Part shown: piece after piece, positions 16,620 to 26,075 of the stretch
Position numbering within the stretch: position 1 is the first letter of the stretch
Layout: each line of letters starts with the position of its first letter
From: Paenibacillus bouchesdurhonensis
GTDB lineage: Bacteria > Bacillota > Bacilli > Paenibacillales > Paenibacillaceae
Length of the DNA stretch: 64,000 nucleotides
Direction of reading: 5' to 3'
Assembly (NCBI RefSeq): GCF_900155685.1
Contig: NZ_LT732548.1
Coordinates: forward strand, 1,098,033 to 1,162,032
Notes under the pieces: model-generated
Seen by the model: only the letters and a program-made list of their open reading frames with translations
Database searches by the model: none
What the model was told of the DNA's origin: nothing
Program-made: the position numbers and the translations under genes

Positions 16620-17795
16620 TCAGAAAATGTTAAGCTGGTCATATTGCAGCTTGTATGTGTTGGAATGCATAATTTTTAGATCTACATCCACATTGTCGAG
16701 CTCGATAGAAGATAGAAGATGATCCTGGCTTTGAGGGCCTGCGGTCATCTTTTTCCATTGGTTGTTGAATTGGCGGTATAGAATGTCCTCGACGCCATAA
16801 ATGTCTTTATTTTGCTTCTTGGCGGTTTGAAAAGCTTTGTCTATTTGCTCCTCTAATAAAGCGGTCGCCAATGCTTTGATTTCGGTTGCAGTCGGTTCCG
16901 GCTGAGCCACGACCTCTGAGACTGCAGCTCTCACCATAACCTTGATGGAAATATGCGCTTTGTCCCCTTCTAAACGTACCTTTACCAACGGCTTAGAATT
17001 TAAAATGTTCAGCTGCACATATCCTCCTTGATGCAATTTCAGCATTAGAGGATATTTATACATATTTTTAAAGGCAACGATTCTAGCCCCGCTTAATAAA
17101 TCATTGTCCAAATAACCTTGGCTTCTTCCTTTGGAAATTAAATAGGCTCCGTTTAATTTGACTAGCGGAATCGGTTTATTCTTCTTTGACCATATCTGTT
17201 CGGTGAGCTTGATGGATGGCAAGAAGACAGTGGCTGCCGGCTCCCTTATACCGTTCATTAGCTTAATTAGCCGCAAGGGCTCGATCGTGGATAGCTGTTC
17301 ATACACTTCTCTGGGATCCATGAGCTCAGAACTCAAGGCGGATTGATTAAGTAAAGAGACCCCTGACAAAATGGGCGGGATTTCTTGGTCTGTTCCGTAG
17401 ACCCAGGATGTGTAACGAAGCTCGCTGGCGCGAAGCAATGCGGTCAAGCAACTGTCCAATTCGCTTTCTATCAGTGATTTTGAGAGGACGATGGCTTTGA
17501 CATGAGTCCAGAGTGTTCGCTGCTGTGAAGCGGGATAGATGCTAGTAAGGGCCTGCGTGACTGTTTCTCCTTTGCCGGTAGCGATCCACACTTTGGTATC
17601 CTCCGTGTTAGCGGTGCTTTCCTGTTTGGAAATGTCGCCGAAGGAGAGAACCTGCGCATAAATCGTATACTGTCCTTTAGAGTAATCTATGCCTAGTGCG
17701 GTAATGAAATTAACACTCTGGGCCTCTTTGGCGTCCCAGCAGCCGGATAGTAAAGCACATATACATATGACAGCTAGAGCAGCCTTCCATTTCAC
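16620..17795 (-). CDS. gerC: Germinant receptor lipoprotein, GerC family
   Basis: 391 residues. A lipoprotein signal with lipobox LLSGC (Cys19) is followed by the family start WDAKEAQSVNFITALGID and the Ger(x)C C-terminal domain. It anchors on the outer face of the spore inner membrane as the C subunit of a nutrient germinant receptor. It is the last gene of a three-gene operon transcribed leftwards, three bases after gerA. Confidence 0.93.
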   Translation of the reverse strand: MKWKAALAVICICALLSGCWDAKEAQSVNFITALGIDYSKGQYTIYAQVLSFGDISKQESTANTEDTKVWIATGKGETVTQALTSIYPASQQRTLWTHVKAIVLSKSLIESELDSCLTALLRASELRYTSWVYGTDQEIPPILSGVSLLNQSALSSELMDPREVYEQLSTIEPLRLIKLMNGIREPAATVFLPSIKLTEQIWSKKNKPIPLVKLNGAYLISKGRSQGYLDNDLLSGARIVAFKNMYKYPLMLKLHQGGYVQLNILNSKPLVKVRLEGDKAHISIKVMVRAAVSEVVAQPEPTATEIKALATALLEEQIDKAFQTAKKQNKDIYGVEDILYRQFNNQWKKMTAGPQSQDHLLSSIELDNVDVDLKIMHSNTYKLQYDQLNIF

Positions 17796-17798
17796 CAG

Positions 17799-19280
17799 TC
17801 ATTCTCCTTTCGAGGTGTTGTCCTTGGGATGAAAAATCCCTGATCTTTGATTACTGCTGCCGGATGGCTTTTTAATCACGGCTTGAATAAAGTCCTTCTT
17901 ATGGAAGGGGGATATCGGTGACAAATACGGAACCCCGTATGATTCTAGATACGCAAGATAAAACACGAGACCGATAACACTGATCAGGAACCCGAACATC
18001 CCCAAGATTGAGGATACAAATAATATATACAGCCGAAACTGGGATACTGCCCCGGTAAGCGATTGGTTGACAAGGGTATAGGTAGCTACAGTCGCAATGG
18101 CCACCGTGACGATGATCGTTGGCGAGGTGATGCCGGCTCGAATTGCAGCATCGCCGATAATGAGTCCACCGACCACGGTCACGGTCTGGCCAACGGCTTT
18201 GGGCAAGCGGCGTCCGGCCTCATTGAATATTTCGAATAGAAACAACATTATAAAGGCCTCCAATTGTATGGGAAAGGGAAGGCCATGCCGTGAATTGCTA
18301 ATTGTCGCAAGCAGCGGAAGTGGAACCTGCTCCAAATTATAGCTTGTTAGCGCAACGTAGAACCCCGGCAGTAACATGGAGATTAGCAGGCCGAATACCC
18401 GCAGTATCTTCTGCATCGAAACGATGTAGTAGGAAGTATTCTCGTCTTCAGGTGAGGTGAATAAGGTCGTGATTGTTACCGGAGCCACAATGGCCATCGG
18501 AATACCGTCAACGATTACGACAAATTTACCGTTCAGCAGCGCATCTACGGCAAAGTCAGGACGTCCGGTATAATCGGTTAACGGAAAAAAGGCGTTTTTT
18601 TCATTGGTCACCACGTTCTCGATAAATGAAGTACCCATAATCGCGTCCGTATCGATACTATTTAAATTTCTTCTGATTTCTTGAAGGATGTCCTCATTGA
18701 TGATGTCACTAATGTAAAATAAGCCGATTTTATTTTCGCCCCGCTTTCCCGCATTATAGTGCTCCACGCAGAGGGATTGGGTTCGCAGGCGCTTGCGCAG
18801 CAGTCCTGTGTTTGTAATAAGCTCTTCTGTAAATCCGTCCTGGGGGCCTTTAATGGAGGATTCCGTCGTAGGCTCCTCCGGCGCTCGAGAAGGAGGGTTA
18901 GCGATATCCAGGCTAAAGAACGCATCCAGTTTCTCGATATAAATGATCAGCTTTCCGCTATAAACCTGAAGAGTTAACTCGTGCAATAACGATTCTTCAG
19001 GCAAGGAGATCAGAGGGAGATGACGGTTGCGTTCGATGTCTATCATATTTGGTTCAGGAAATTCTTCGAAAATGGCCGTTAAACCGGGAAGCGCGATTTG
19101 ATTCAACTGCATCGTATCAGCCATGGCATCACAATATATTATTGTTACCGGCTGATTGGCATTCTCGTCTCCTCCCTGTATGCAGTGAATAACGACATCT
19201 GCTGACTTCGAGAAATACTGCTGTAAAAATGGAGTATCAATATGCTCTGCTGCCGCAGGCAGCGGTGAGTTATTTGTCAT
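17799..19280 (-). CDS. gerA: Germinant receptor subunit A, GerA family
   Basis: 493 residues. A hydrophilic N-terminal domain (to about 270) is followed by the membrane core with FVVIVDGIPMAIVAPVTI, the typical GerA signature around PGFYVALTSYNLEQVPLPLL, and four to five helices. The ATG at 19280 is chosen because AGAAAGGAGA lies upstream; the reading from 19322 would overlap gerB by more than 50 bases. The true overlap with the gerB stop is 11 bases. It assembles with the B and C proteins in the spore membrane to trigger germination by an unknown nutrient. Confidence 0.94.
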   Translation of the reverse strand: MTNNSPLPAAAEHIDTPFLQQYFSKSADVVIHCIQGGDENANQPVTIIYCDAMADTMQLNQIALPGLTAIFEEFPEPNMIDIERNRHLPLISLPEESLLHELTLQVYSGKLIIYIEKLDAFFSLDIANPPSRAPEEPTTESSIKGPQDGFTEELITNTGLLRKRLRTQSLCVEHYNAGKRGENKIGLFYISDIINEDILQEIRRNLNSIDTDAIMGTSFIENVVTNEKNAFFPLTDYTGRPDFAVDALLNGKFVVIVDGIPMAIVAPVTITTLFTSPEDENTSYYIVSMQKILRVFGLLISMLLPGFYVALTSYNLEQVPLPLLATISNSRHGLPFPIQLEAFIMLFLFEIFNEAGRRLPKAVGQTVTVVGGLIIGDAAIRAGITSPTIIVTVAIATVATYTLVNQSLTGAVSQFRLYILFVSSILGMFGFLISVIGLVFYLAYLESYGVPYLSPISPFHKKDFIQAVIKKPSGSSNQRSGIFHPKDNTSKGE

Positions 19281-20367
19281 GGATCGGTTCTCCTTTCTTG
19301 AGCGATCGGATGAAGACAGCAAGGGTAAGCAGCAGCGTAACGATAAGAATCAGGAATGTGTTGAACGGGAACACAAATCGAATCAAGAGGTTTTGAAACT
19401 GGATGTCCGTAAAGGTGGTAAGGCACAACAGGGTTAGGGCGACAGAATATAACAGCAACAAGGTATTGCGCTGCTGCTTATTACTGATGTTCCAGATGTC
19501 CGTTGCGATGAACAAAGCTACAGCGATGCGCATGATCACTCCGGCGAGCCACTGATAGATCGAGAAGAAATCGGTCTGCGACACATATTTTCCAAACCCG
19601 GCAATTCTCCATTGTTCATAGGCAGGATAGCGCTGCAAGGAGGCCTCGTGAGGGTTGAATTCCGCAATGGAGCCGGTAAGAGGGCCCAATGTTAAACCGA
19701 TTAGGATAAAGCCCAGAACAAGGAAGTGTCTCTTGGTAAGCGGTGCTTTTAAATATGGCTGCAAAAATAGAATAAAGAAAATCTCGAATAATCCTGTGCA
19801 GGCATACATGACTCCTTTGATGGGGGGGCCCCAGCCATTTTCCAACAACGGGAACAACTGATGATAATCTTTAAACTGGACGTTTACGATAGCCACATAG
19901 AATCCTAGAAGAACAACGAGTGGGAGCAGTATTCCGGAGGCGTATGCCATGGAATTCACGCCGAGTCGAGCCGCGATCAGGCAGACCAGCACAAGCCCGG
20001 CAGCCGTTACAATCATGGGCGTGTAAGGAAGAAAGGTCACCTTAGTCCACATGATGGTATCGAACAGAGCAAACCAGGCGGTACCGAGGAAGTAAACAGA
20101 CGTGATGATTTTAAACGGGATGGAAATTACTTTCCCGTACTGGTTTTCCAGCCAAACGGGCAATGGTTTGCCATTTGTTCGGCTTGAGATATAGGCGATC
20201 AGCAGCGTAATAAAGACGAATGGAACTACCGATAGAATGACGGAGAACCACGCATCCCGCTTCGCGGTTTGGAGAAGCGCGGGAATAATGAATACATGAT
20301 TCGTGATGCCGACCGTGAGCATGATGGTCATGATCGCTTGCAGAGCCGTAGGTTTTGGGGGATTCAT
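19270..20367 (-). CDS. gerB: Germinant receptor permease-like subunit B (GerAB family)
   Basis: 365 residues with ten hydrophobic segments, a spore germination member of the amino acid/polyamine/organocation superfamily. It begins with KPTALQAIMTIMLTVGITN and contains NGKPLPVWLENQYGK. It binds the germinant in the family. It is the first gene of the operon, giving the order B-A-C instead of the usual A-B-C. It is divergent from the YwmB-like gene across about 135 bases. Confidence 0.93.
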   Translation of the reverse strand: MNPPKPTALQAIMTIMLTVGITNHVFIIPALLQTAKRDAWFSVILSVVPFVFITLLIAYISSRTNGKPLPVWLENQYGKVISIPFKIITSVYFLGTAWFALFDTIMWTKVTFLPYTPMIVTAAGLVLVCLIAARLGVNSMAYASGILLPLVVLLGFYVAIVNVQFKDYHQLFPLLENGWGPPIKGVMYACTGLFEIFFILFLQPYLKAPLTKRHFLVLGFILIGLTLGPLTGSIAEFNPHEASLQRYPAYEQWRIAGFGKYVSQTDFFSIYQWLAGVIMRIAVALFIATDIWNISNKQQRNTLLLLYSVALTLLCLTTFTDIQFQNLLIRFVFPFNTFLILIVTLLLTLAVFIRSLKKGEPIHDK

Positions 20368-20502
20368 TTACATCAGTCTCCAGTCTATGATTCAGTGAGC
20401 TTATTATTTTCCAGTCAGAGAAAGGATATGCAAGTATAAATTTCTGCTCCTATGGAGAACCTGTTGATAGATTCATAGAATGGTTCGGGAGAGATGATAT
20501 TC

Positions 20503-21339
20503 ATGAGAAAATTATGGGGTATTATCGCTATGGTTATTGTGGCGGGAGCAATTATGATAAAGACATTGAACGGGCCAGGAACAACAGCTAGCGCGATTGC
20601 TGCTTATTCGTCCGAGGCTGAATTATCGAGAATGCAATTGGAGAAAATATTGGCTGTAGGCAAGAGCATGACTCAGGGAGAAATACGAGGCACCGTGAAG
20701 TGGCAGGGAGAATGGCTTACCGAACTGTCCTTGGAGGAAGCGGCGAAGCTTCTGGCTGACCGTCTGGGTTGGCTGGATCGTTATGCAGAACAAGTGCATG
20801 ACCGGGAAGTGCTGTATGCTGAATCCGTGACAGAAGAAATTCACGGCAAACTGGCCATTCTTTCTCATGGAGACGGGCTGTATTATGTTGTCCTCCGGCT
20901 TGAAAATCAAACGTTGATGGGGTTGGAGCAGTTGGCGGAATACAGTGTGAAGTATGGTGAAATGCTCCTTGCAGAAGGCGTGCGCATCAAATGGAATGCG
21001 GCTTTGCAGGGGGCAAGCATGGAAGCCGATGATGCGCCAATCCTGTCGCAAACCGGTGTTTCCACGAGCATTAGTCAAGAGGGGGAGCCTCAGGCTATGT
21101 CTGTGACCGTCGCCTTCGACGCAATCGAATCTAGTGCCAAGAAGCGGCTGAAGCTGCACCAGGTGGAGAGTTTTGAGGATGAGCGTACGGTCAGCCGCTC
21201 TTATGCAGTGGAGGAATTGCCGATCAGGGTGCAAAGCGCCGGGCAGGATATTAGCTTACAGCTAGCGCTTCATTGGAATACGGAGACGGAGCGATATGAC
21301 ATATCTATAGGTTCTCCACTGCTGACGGTCGAATATTAA
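20503..21339 (+). CDS. YwmB-like secreted protein
   Basis: 278 residues. An N-terminal signal anchor (LWGIIAMVIVAGAIMI) is followed by a soluble domain without cysteines. Length and layout resemble the YwmB family (annotated TATA-box-binding-like fold, function unknown) of spore-formers. The ATG at 20503 is favoured because the GGGAG site lies about 11 bases upstream; the ATG at 20494 is too close. It stands alone between the ger operon and zwf. The family assignment is by general appearance and only moderately sure. Confidence 0.55.
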   Translation: MRKLWGIIAMVIVAGAIMIKTLNGPGTTASAIAAYSSEAELSRMQLEKILAVGKSMTQGEIRGTVKWQGEWLTELSLEEAAKLLADRLGWLDRYAEQVHDREVLYAESVTEEIHGKLAILSHGDGLYYVVLRLENQTLMGLEQLAEYSVKYGEMLLAEGVRIKWNAALQGASMEADDAPILSQTGVSTSISQEGEPQAMSVTVAFDAIESSAKKRLKLHQVESFEDERTVSRSYAVEELPIRVQSAGQDISLQLALHWNTETERYDISIGSPLLTVEY

Positions 21340-21522
21340 TGAATATTAGATAAATATTAGATGAATTTTCAAAGAACATAACTAATTTTGATATGAATTT
21401 GATGGCATCCTTGTAGTGAATATGCTAAAATATCATCACATGCTGTGATGCCGTGTAAGGTTATAGCATTGATGGGAGAATGAATAAATATACACTATAT
21501 TACATAGAAAGAATGAGGAGCC

Positions 21523-23070
21523 ATGACTGAAATACAAAATCTAGATTCAGTGAAGACACCAGGAACGGTATACTTCATTTTCGGAGCAACCGGAGATTTG
21601 GCACGGCGCAAGTTGTTTCCCGCAATATATTCCTTGTATCGCGAAGGAAAGCTCGGAGAAGATTTTGCGGTTATCGGCGTGGCGCGACGTCCCCGCTCAA
21701 GAGAAGAATTCCGTGATGATGTGTATCATTCCATTCAGGAGTTTTGTCGTTATTCCGTTGATGATAATGCGGAGTGGAGTCGTTTTGCAGAGCATTTTTC
21801 GTACAAATCGCTGGACATTAACAATATAGATGGATACCGGGAGCTGCTCCAGCAGACCGAGGAAGTGGAAGCTCGCTTCGGCATTCCGGGCAATCGACTG
21901 TTCTATCTGGCACTTGCGCCGGAATTGTTCGGCAGCGTATCCTTCAATTTGCAGAAGGGCGGCATGCTGGATAGCAGTGGCTGGCATCGACTCGTCATTG
22001 AGAAGCCGTTCGGCTATGATCTAATCTCTGCACAGAAGCTGAATGAAGAATTGAACCAAGTGTTCAAAGAGGAAGAGATTTATCGAATTGACCATTATCT
22101 CGGCAAAGAGATGGTACAGAATATCGAAGTGATTCGCTTCGCGAATGCGTTCTTCGAGCCGCTTTGGAACAATAAGCATATTTCTAATATCCAGATTACG
22201 CTGAGCGAAACTGTCGGCGTAGAGGAGCGCGGCGGGTATTATGACAATGCCGGGGCTCTTCGCGACATGGGGCAGAACCATATGCTGCAATTGCTTACGA
22301 TGATTGCGATGGAGCCGCCAAGCCGATTGCTCGCCGAGGACATTCGGGATGAGAAGGTGAAGGTGCTTCGTTCGCTTCGCCCGTACACTTCCCCGCAGGA
22401 AGTGAAGGAGAATGTTGTTCGGGGGCAATATTCTGAAGGCGAGAGCGGCGGCAAGGCGCTGCCGGGCTATCGTCAAGAGGATAAAGTTGACCCGAATTCC
22501 AATACAGAGACGTATTTTGCGGCAAAGGTATATGTGGACAATTTCCGCTGGTCGGGAGTTCCGTTCTATATCCGCACCGGTAAACGCCTCCCGGTGAAGA
22601 CAACGGAAGTCGTGGTGGAATTCAAGCAAATGCCTACTAACGTCTACCTCGGCCAAAAGCATAAGCTTGAGCCCAATCTTCTAGTAATTCGCGTCAACCC
22701 GATGGAAGGGATCTACATCAAGATCAACGCGAAGAAGCCGGGAACAGAGTCGCAAATCAGTCCGCTGGCAATGGAATTCTGCCAAAGCTGCCAAGTAGGC
22801 ATTAACTCTCCTGAGGCATATGAGCGTCTGATTCATGATGCAGCCAATGGCGATTCCACTTACTTTACCCGGTGGGATGAGGTTGCTACAGCATGGGCGT
22901 TCGTTGACCGTATCGCTACAGCGTGGGCGCAGGAATCCGGAGATATCAGCACTTATGCAGCTGGATCTTGGGGCCCTGAGGAAGCGGATAAGCTGCTGGC
23001 GCAGGATGGCTTCCACTGGTGGCCGGTGAATGGCCAGGAAGAGGACAACGTCATTTGGATCAAGGGTTAG
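21523..23070 (+). CDS. zwf: Glucose-6-phosphate 1-dehydrogenase
   Basis: 515 residues, the first enzyme of the pentose phosphate pathway: glucose 6-phosphate to 6-phosphogluconolactone with NADP+ reduction. The Rossmann motif FGATGDLARRKLFPAIYSL is at 20-40. The active-site signature RIDHYLGKE spans about 188-196, with downstream RTGKRLPVKTTEV. GAGGAG precedes the ATG. Transcribed alone and followed by a terminator. Confidence 0.97.
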   Translation: MTEIQNLDSVKTPGTVYFIFGATGDLARRKLFPAIYSLYREGKLGEDFAVIGVARRPRSREEFRDDVYHSIQEFCRYSVDDNAEWSRFAEHFSYKSLDINNIDGYRELLQQTEEVEARFGIPGNRLFYLALAPELFGSVSFNLQKGGMLDSSGWHRLVIEKPFGYDLISAQKLNEELNQVFKEEEIYRIDHYLGKEMVQNIEVIRFANAFFEPLWNNKHISNIQITLSETVGVEERGGYYDNAGALRDMGQNHMLQLLTMIAMEPPSRLLAEDIRDEKVKVLRSLRPYTSPQEVKENVVRGQYSEGESGGKALPGYRQEDKVDPNSNTETYFAAKVYVDNFRWSGVPFYIRTGKRLPVKTTEVVVEFKQMPTNVYLGQKHKLEPNLLVIRVNPMEGIYIKINAKKPGTESQISPLAMEFCQSCQVGINSPEAYERLIHDAANGDSTYFTRWDEVATAWAFVDRIATAWAQESGDISTYAAGSWGPEEADKLLAQDGFHWWPVNGQEEDNVIWIKG

Positions 23071-23112
23071 GCTGATATCGATATTGATATCGAGCTGGCT
23101 GGGTAAATATAA

Positions 23113-23155
23113 GCCGTCGATCAGTTGAAATGCTGGTTGGCGGCTTCTTTATTGT
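23113..23155 (+). terminator. zwf terminator
   Basis: GCCGTC.ATCAG pairs with CTGGT.GGCGGC across a seven-base loop, followed by TTCTTTATTGTT. Confidence 0.8.
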
Positions 23156-23259
23156 TAAGAAATATGTCTCCCAAGATGTGAGGGTGTTTTTGCGTACAAA
23201 GAGACAAAATATGTTACAATATACAACGTGAATTTGTGGAATGAGAGGACTAGTGATAA

Positions 23260-24843
23260 ATGAGCAAAGCATTGGGACAAGTGCTGCAGCAGGAAGTGGA
23301 CAAACGGCGGACGTTTGCGATCATTTCCCACCCGGATGCCGGGAAAACAACATTAACCGAGAAGCTGTTGTTGTTCGGCGGAGCGATCCGTCTGGCTGGA
23401 TCAGTAAAGGCTCGAAAGGCAAGCAAGCATGCGACAAGCGACTGGATGGAAATTGAGAAGCAGCGCGGAATCTCCGTGACTTCCTCCGTCATGCAGTTTG
23501 ATTATAACGGTCACCGGATTAACATTTTGGATACACCGGGCCACCAGGATTTTAGTGAGGACACGTATCGAACGTTGACCGCTGCGGACAGTGCCGTCAT
23601 GCTGATCGACGTGGCCAAAGGCGTTGAGGTTCAGACGATTAAGCTGTTCCAGGTTTGTGCCAAGCGCGGCATTCCGATCTTTACCTTCATCAACAAGCTG
23701 GATCGGGAAGGGCGGAGCCCGTTTGATCTCATGGAAGAGCTCGAGCAGGTGCTGGGCATACGCTCTGTGCCGATGAACTGGCCGATCGGCTCGGGGCGCG
23801 AGTTATCGGGCATTTATGACCGGATGAATAATCAGGTTGAATTGTTCCAAGGGGACGATCATTCCCAGATTCAGGTGAAGAAGGTGGAGAACTATCATGA
23901 CCCTGCGATCCGTGAGTTGGCTGGGGAATTTCTTCATGATCAGCTCTGTCAAGATTTGGAGCTCCTCGATGTGGCGGGCGATCCTTTCGATATGGAAAAG
24001 GTAAGCCGCGGCGAGCTCACTCCGATCTTCTTCGGCAGTGCTGTAAATAATTTTGGCGTTCAGACGTTTCTGGAGAACTTCCTGCGCCTTGCTCCGAAGC
24101 CGGAGCCGCGGCATAGTTTGGCGGGAGTGGTTGAGCCGACTCATGAAAAATTCTCGGGTTATGTATTCAAAATCCAGGCCAATATGAATCCGGCGCACCG
24201 GGATCGAATTGCCTTCTTGCGCATTGTTTCTGGAAAATTCGAGCGGGGCATGTCGGTGAAGCATGTTCGTGTCGGCAAAGAGATTAAACTCTCACAGCCG
24301 CAGCAGTTCCTTGCCCAGGATCGGGATATCGTAACGGAAGCATATCCGGGTGATATTATCGGTTTGTTTGATCCGGGTATTTTCCGAATCGGGGATTCCC
24401 TTAGCCAAGGAAGCGAGATTCAGTTTGATGAGCTGCCGACCTTCTCTCCGGAGATTTTTGCCAAGGTAACGGTGAAGAACGCTTTGAAGCATAAGCAATA
24501 CCAGAAAGGAATCGATCAGCTTACAGAAGAGGGAACGATTCAAGTGTTCACTACGGTAGGTTTTGAAGATATGCTGCTTGGCGTCGTTGGGCAGCTGCAG
24601 TTCGAGGTGTTCGAATACCGGATGAAAGGCGAGTACGGCGTGGACGTGCAATTGCAGCGAATGCCGTATCAGTTCGCCCGCTGGCTTGTCGCGGACAAGG
24701 TTGATCCATCGAAATTCCGGATTAATTCCACGCTGGTTAAGGATAAGAAGGGGAATTATGTCGTCCTGTTTGAGAACGAATATGCGATGAGAACCGCGAT
24801 GGAAAAAAATCCGGATGCAAAGTTTTTAGAAACGGCGCCTTAA
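23260..24843 (+). CDS. prfC: Peptide chain release factor 3
   Basis: 527 residues, a translational GTPase that recycles RF1/RF2 after termination. G1 motif SHPDAGKTTLTEKL, G3 DTPGHQDFSEDTYRTL, G4 NKLDREG; the elongation-factor-like domains II and III follow (VSGKFERGMSVKHVRVGK; LGVVGQLQFEVFEYRMK). The ATG follows GAGAGGAC. Monocistronic, with a terminator about 105 bases after the stop. Confidence 0.97.
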   Translation: MSKALGQVLQQEVDKRRTFAIISHPDAGKTTLTEKLLLFGGAIRLAGSVKARKASKHATSDWMEIEKQRGISVTSSVMQFDYNGHRINILDTPGHQDFSEDTYRTLTAADSAVMLIDVAKGVEVQTIKLFQVCAKRGIPIFTFINKLDREGRSPFDLMEELEQVLGIRSVPMNWPIGSGRELSGIYDRMNNQVELFQGDDHSQIQVKKVENYHDPAIRELAGEFLHDQLCQDLELLDVAGDPFDMEKVSRGELTPIFFGSAVNNFGVQTFLENFLRLAPKPEPRHSLAGVVEPTHEKFSGYVFKIQANMNPAHRDRIAFLRIVSGKFERGMSVKHVRVGKEIKLSQPQQFLAQDRDIVTEAYPGDIIGLFDPGIFRIGDSLSQGSEIQFDELPTFSPEIFAKVTVKNALKHKQYQKGIDQLTEEGTIQVFTTVGFEDMLLGVVGQLQFEVFEYRMKGEYGVDVQLQRMPYQFARWLVADKVDPSKFRINSTLVKDKKGNYVVLFENEYAMRTAMEKNPDAKFLETAP

Positions 24844-24948
24844 GCGATTAGTTCGGAGAAATAGGTTAAGGCTTACCCGCCATATTGGAAATCATTACAG
24901 GGGTTGTAATGGGGTCAAGCCGGAGGCCTATGGTTTTAGATAAAAACT

Positions 24949-24996
24949 AAAGGAAGCCTCCTTATCCGACATCATGTCAGGAAGGAAGCTTCCTTT
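24949..24996. terminator. Terminator between prfC and sspI
   Basis: AAAGGAAGC (24949-24957) pairs with GCTTCCTTT (24988-24996), with inner CCTT/AAGG and GAC/GTC pairs. It lies between convergent genes and has A/T-rich ends on both sides. Confidence 0.85.
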
Positions 24997-25018
24997 GTTG
25001 TGTTGCAGCGGGCGATCG

Positions 25019-25252
25019 TTATTTCAATGGCTTAAGCTCGGCAGAAGAAAGCTCTTTGCTTAGGAGTGAGATCAGTTCATCCTTTTTGGGGTCATCAATA
25101 TGCTTCCAGATGATCTCGAAGACGACTCCAAGGCCGGGAAGCGCCGCTTCCTGGGCATCGATAGATCCTTCTACCATGTCCCGCAGGCCTGCTTCATTCT
25201 TGCCGTGCATCTTATGCACAACTGCTTGTCTAAGGTCAAGAGTAATTGGCAT
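25019..25252 (-). CDS. sspI: Small acid-soluble spore protein I
   Basis: 77 residues, close to SspI of Bacillus (about 71). Family features are the N-terminal LDLRQAVVHKMHGKNE, then the hallmark LPGLGVVFEIIWKH. It is a minor spore-core protein made in the forespore. GGGAGG precedes the ATG. Forespore expression (sigma-G) is expected but no promoter was assigned. Confidence 0.93.
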   Translation of the reverse strand: MPITLDLRQAVVHKMHGKNEAGLRDMVEGSIDAQEAALPGLGVVFEIIWKHIDDPKKDELISLLSKELSSAELKPLK

Positions 25253-25379
25253 AGCAATACCTCCCTGAAATAGTCATTGCCCGCTGTTAATGTTCCCGAT
25301 GTACGCTGTGAAAATACAAGTTAAGGACATGTTGTGGTATACTAATTCGCATAAAATAATGACTCGGGCAGGTGGAAGC

Positions 25380-26054
25380 ATGGCACAATCCGGAAAGAAA
25401 CAATACGCCGTTATCGGCATGGGTCGATTTGGGCTTAGCGTGGCTACTGCCTTAAGCGGTATGGGCTTTGATGTGCTGGCGGTCGATTCCAACGAGCAGC
25501 GTACGCAGGCGGTATCGAATATTGTTACGCATGCTGTCTCGGCGGATTCTACGGACGAGGAGGCGCTTCGTGCGCTGGGCATCCGGAATTTTGATGTTGT
25601 GGTCGTCGCGATCGGCGAGAATATTCAGGCGAGCATTTTAACAACGCTCATTCTTAAAGATTTCGGCGGGCCGATCATCATCGTTAAAGCTCAAAATGAA
25701 CTGCACGGCAAGGTGCTGAATAAGATTGGCGCGGACAAGGTGATTTATCCAGAGCGGGATATGGGGCTTCGCCTCGCCCATCACTTGACTTCACCGAATA
25801 TATTGGACTACATTGAACTGTCGGACGAATACAGCATCGTTGATTTGCAGATCACGAAGGCGATGGTGGGAAAAAACCTGAAGGAGCTCGATATTCGCGC
25901 TAAATTCGGGTGCAACGTTATGGCGATCAAGACGGGCAGCAAGATGAACATTTCACCGGCAGCCAATGATCGGCTTGCTGATGGAGATATTCTCGTTATT
26001 GTCGGAGAGAAGAACGATCTTAAGAAGCTGGAACTAGCTTACTCGGAATCATAA
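25380..26054 (+). CDS. ktrC: Ktr potassium uptake regulatory subunit (KtrA/KtrC)
   Basis: 224 residues. The RCK-N domain starts YAVIGMGRFGLSVATAL (GxGxFG nucleotide fold, acidic residue in AVDSNEQ). The RCK-C domain follows from about 140 (SIVDLQITKAMVGKNLKEL). It forms an octameric ring gating a KtrB/KtrD K+ channel in response to ATP/ADP and c-di-AMP. No channel subunit is adjacent, as for ktrC in Bacillus, so KtrC rather than KtrA is preferred. The ATG at 25380 has GCAGGTGG upstream; a TGG-TATACT extended -10 is at 25335-25343. Confidence 0.9.
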   Translation: MAQSGKKQYAVIGMGRFGLSVATALSGMGFDVLAVDSNEQRTQAVSNIVTHAVSADSTDEEALRALGIRNFDVVVVAIGENIQASILTTLILKDFGGPIIIVKAQNELHGKVLNKIGADKVIYPERDMGLRLAHHLTSPNILDYIELSDEYSIVDLQITKAMVGKNLKELDIRAKFGCNVMAIKTGSKMNISPAANDRLADGDILVIVGEKNDLKKLELAYSES

Positions 26055-26075
26055 AATAAGGGGATGAACCGAACT

